Positions 5,500 to 7,168 of a DNA stretch of 7,168 bases are shown piece by piece. Made by a program: the position numbers and the translations under genes. Position 1 is the first letter of the stretch; each line of letters opens with the position of its first letter. The notes under the pieces are model-generated. The model had not been told where the DNA came from, ran no database searches, and was given only the letters and a program-made list of their open reading frames with translations. Source of the stretch: Oscillospiraceae bacterium (GTDB lineage: Bacteria; Bacillota; Clostridia; Oscillospirales; Oscillospiraceae). The stretch is taken from assembly GCA_029065305.1 (NCBI GenBank), contig JAIEIQ010000302.1:1-7168 (forward strand), read 5' to 3'.

Positions 5500-7168
5500 T
5501 TGCAGGCTCTTTCCCACGCTGGCGGTCCAGAGCATCCGCAACAACTGGAAGTTCTACTTCCCCTACATCCTGGCGCTGCTGGGGGACGTGGCGGCGATCT
5601 ACATCATGTCCGCCCTGGTGCGGGACCCCGGCGTGAAGGACATGACCCCGGGCCGGCCCAACGCATATATGTACGTGGAGCTGCTCATGTCCCTTGGGAT
5701 GGTCATCGCCTACCTCTTCTCCGCCGTGTTTGTGCTGTATATCAACGGCTTTCTCATGAAGCAGCGGAAAAAGGAGCTGGGCCTCTACAATATCCTGGGC
5801 ATGGGCAAGGGGCATATCGCCCTGGTGCTGGTGGTGGAGACGCTGATCATCGGCGCGATGGGCATTGGCGGCGGAATTGCTGTGGGGCTTATCCTCCACA
5901 AGCTGGTGAGCCTCTTCCTCCACCGGATGATTGGAATGCCGGTGCCCCTGGACTTCTATATCTCCTGGGACGGCATGGCGCTGACGGCGGCGCTGTTCGC
6001 AGCCCTGCTGGGGACGGCGCTGCTGGTGAACCTCAACAAGGTCCGGGTCTCCAAGCCCATTGAGCTGCTCCACGGCGGAAACGTGGGCGAGCGGGAACCC
6101 AAAACCCGGTGGCTGCTGACGGTTTTAGGCGTTCTCACCCTGGGAGCCGGCTACTATATTGCCGTGACAACCCGGACCGGCGTGGACGCGGTTGTATTGT
6201 ATTTCGTGGCGGTGTTCCTGGTCATCGTGGGGACCTACTGCCTGTTTACCGCCGTGAGCATCGCCGTTCTGAAGGCCTTGCGGAGCAATAAGAAGTTCTA
6301 CTATAAAACCAGCCGCTTCATCGGCGTCTCCGGGATGCTCCACCGCATGAAGCAGAACGCGGTGGGCCTTGCCAACATCTGCATCCTCTGCACCATGGTG
6401 ATGGTCATGCTTTCCGGCACTCTGTCCCTGTACCTGGGGACGGAGCGGGCGGTAGATGAGCAGTACCCAGGCGATATCAACGTCAAGGTGGTGTACTACC
6501 CAGATAACAGGAACGCGGCGGAGGACGGCAGCGGGAAAGACCCCTTCAGCCCGGAGGCCATGCTGGCGGTGCAGACCGGCTTTGTGGAAGGGCAGGGGTA
6601 CAAGGTGCTGGATGCACGGACCTGCCTGGAGCTGGATTTCGGCGCCGGGCTGCTGGACGACGGGACCTACACCACTGACCGCTCCTCCGGGACCAGCACC
6701 TATGTCTATATCGCGGCTATCACCGAGGCGGATTACACCGCCGCCACCGGCGAGGTGCTGGACCTGGGTCCCGGCGAGATTGCCGCCTACGGCGCGAGGG
6801 GCGACGAGCTGACCATCCGCTGGAGAGCGCAGGGGAAGGGGACGGAGCTGGGCGAGTCTACCTACCGGATTGTCCGAAGGCTGAGGGACAATCCCCGGTA
6901 CAGCCCTATGATCATGGGGATGGTGACGCTGGTGCTGCCGGATACGACGTCGCTCCATGAGCTGTGGGCGCGGCAGGCGGAGGCCTACGGAAATAACCTG
7001 TCCCCCGTCCAGTGGTTTGCCTACCTGAACCTGGAGAGCGCGGGCAGGGCGGAGCTGGAGGAGCTGGAGGAGACCTACGTGGACTACGCCAGCTACCCCG
7101 AGGAGTTTTACGTTGGCACCGGCTCCTGGATCTCCAGCCGGGGGGAGCTGCGCAGCGAGGGGGAGGAG
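5492..7168 (+). CDS. BceB-type FtsX-like ABC transporter permease (C-terminus beyond window)
   Basis: 559 residues are present without a stop; the gene runs off the right edge. It starts MRNCRLFPTLAVQSIRNNWK inside the ATPase gene (8-bp overlap), with GGAGG 8 bases upstream. Seven hydrophobic segments are visible, near residues 21-42, 65-86, 108-136, 158-180, 206-225, 232-262 and 291-315. The FtsX motif KKELGLYNILGM lies at 93-104, and the LNKVRVSKPIELL linker at 181-193. From about 318 a long soluble region begins, the extracellular domain placed between the seventh and eighth segments in BceB, which recognises peptide-bound targets and signals to the BceS kinase. Family members of about 650 residues have three more segments, so roughly 100 residues are missing here. 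The role is peptide detoxification and probably stress sensing; the substrate is unknown. Confidence 0.88.
   Translation, partial: MRNCRLFPTLAVQSIRNNWKFYFPYILALLGDVAAIYIMSALVRDPGVKDMTPGRPNAYMYVELLMSLGMVIAYLFSAVFVLYINGFLMKQRKKELGLYNILGMGKGHIALVLVVETLIIGAMGIGGGIAVGLILHKLVSLFLHRMIGMPVPLDFYISWDGMALTAALFAALLGTALLVNLNKVRVSKPIELLHGGNVGEREPKTRWLLTVLGVLTLGAGYYIAVTTRTGVDAVVLYFVAVFLVIVGTYCLFTAVSIAVLKALRSNKKFYYKTSRFIGVSGMLHRMKQNAVGLANICILCTMVMVMLSGTLSLYLGTERAVDEQYPGDINVKVVYYPDNRNAAEDGSGKDPFSPEAMLAVQTGFVEGQGYKVLDARTCLELDFGAGLLDDGTYTTDRSSGTSTYVYIAAITEADYTAATGEVLDLGPGEIAAYGARGDELTIRWRAQGKGTELGESTYRIVRRLRDNPRYSPMIMGMVTLVLPDTTSLHELWARQAEAYGNNLSPVQWFAYLNLESAGRAELEELEETYVDYASYPEEFYVGTGSWISSRGELRSEGEE

Noticed and set aside
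4756..5544. Minus-strand open frame of 262 codons opposite the BceA-type ATPase
   Set aside because: Antisense shadow; the plus strand has every ABC ATPase motif.
5500..6063. Plus-strand 187-codon frame beginning right after the ATPase
   Set aside because: It is the wrong frame. The permease frame from 5492 is open to the window end, has proper membrane segments and the FtsX motif, and has the better ribosome binding site.
6125..6958. Minus-strand 277-codon frame opposite the permease
   Set aside because: His/Gln/Arg-rich shadow translation without recognisable features.

Overview
The window is GC-rich, densely packed bacterial DNA. Genes overlap by 4 or 8 bp, ribosome binding sites are strong AGGAGG types, and promoters are of sigma-A type. 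Together with the gene families present (ABC-2 and BceAB-type peptide transporters, PadR with a DUF2812 partner), this suggests a high-GC Clostridia member of the gut Oscillospiraceae kind, such as Flavonifractor or Lawsonibacter relatives. That placement is inferred from style and content only.

Layout. (1) Positions 1-1863, minus strand: an ABC transporter operon read right to left. It holds an ATPase (949-1863), an ABC-2-type permease (135-956) and the first 41 codons of a second permease cut by the window edge (1-125). This ATPase-permease-permease order is typical of BcrAB/LanFEG-like bacteriocin or lantibiotic self-protection and resistance transporters. Its upstream region (1864-1999) has a -10 element, no good -35, and four phased GTTAAGA-type repeats, as expected for activation by an OmpR/PhoB-family response regulator. 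(2) Positions 2000-3438, minus strand: a PadR-family repressor (3130-3438, GTG start) coupled by an ATGA overlap to a three-helix membrane protein with an N-terminal DUF2812-like region (2000-3133). They have their own strong promoter, with an AT-rich repeat just after the -10 that may be the PadR operator. (3) Positions 3622-4620, plus strand, divergent: a complete lipoate-protein ligase (lplA) with a strong extended -10 promoter. (4) Positions 4732-7168, plus strand: a BceAB-type antimicrobial-peptide transporter, with ATPase 4732-5499 and FtsX-like permease from 5492, cut by the window end inside its large extracellular domain. Its promoter carries TTACA-N4-TGTAA, the motif known for BceR-like response regulators.

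How it fits together. The window holds two different peptide-resistance ABC transporters, each apparently switched on by an unseen response regulator through a different DNA motif. Between them sit a self-contained PadR/membrane-protein pair and a lipoate scavenging gene. The two housekeeping-like promoters (padR, lplA) have good -35 and extended -10 elements, whereas both transporter promoters lack a good -35. No RNA genes, insertion sequences, CRISPR arrays or phage genes were seen. No wholly new system can be demonstrated; the least understood part is the PadR-DUF2812 pair.
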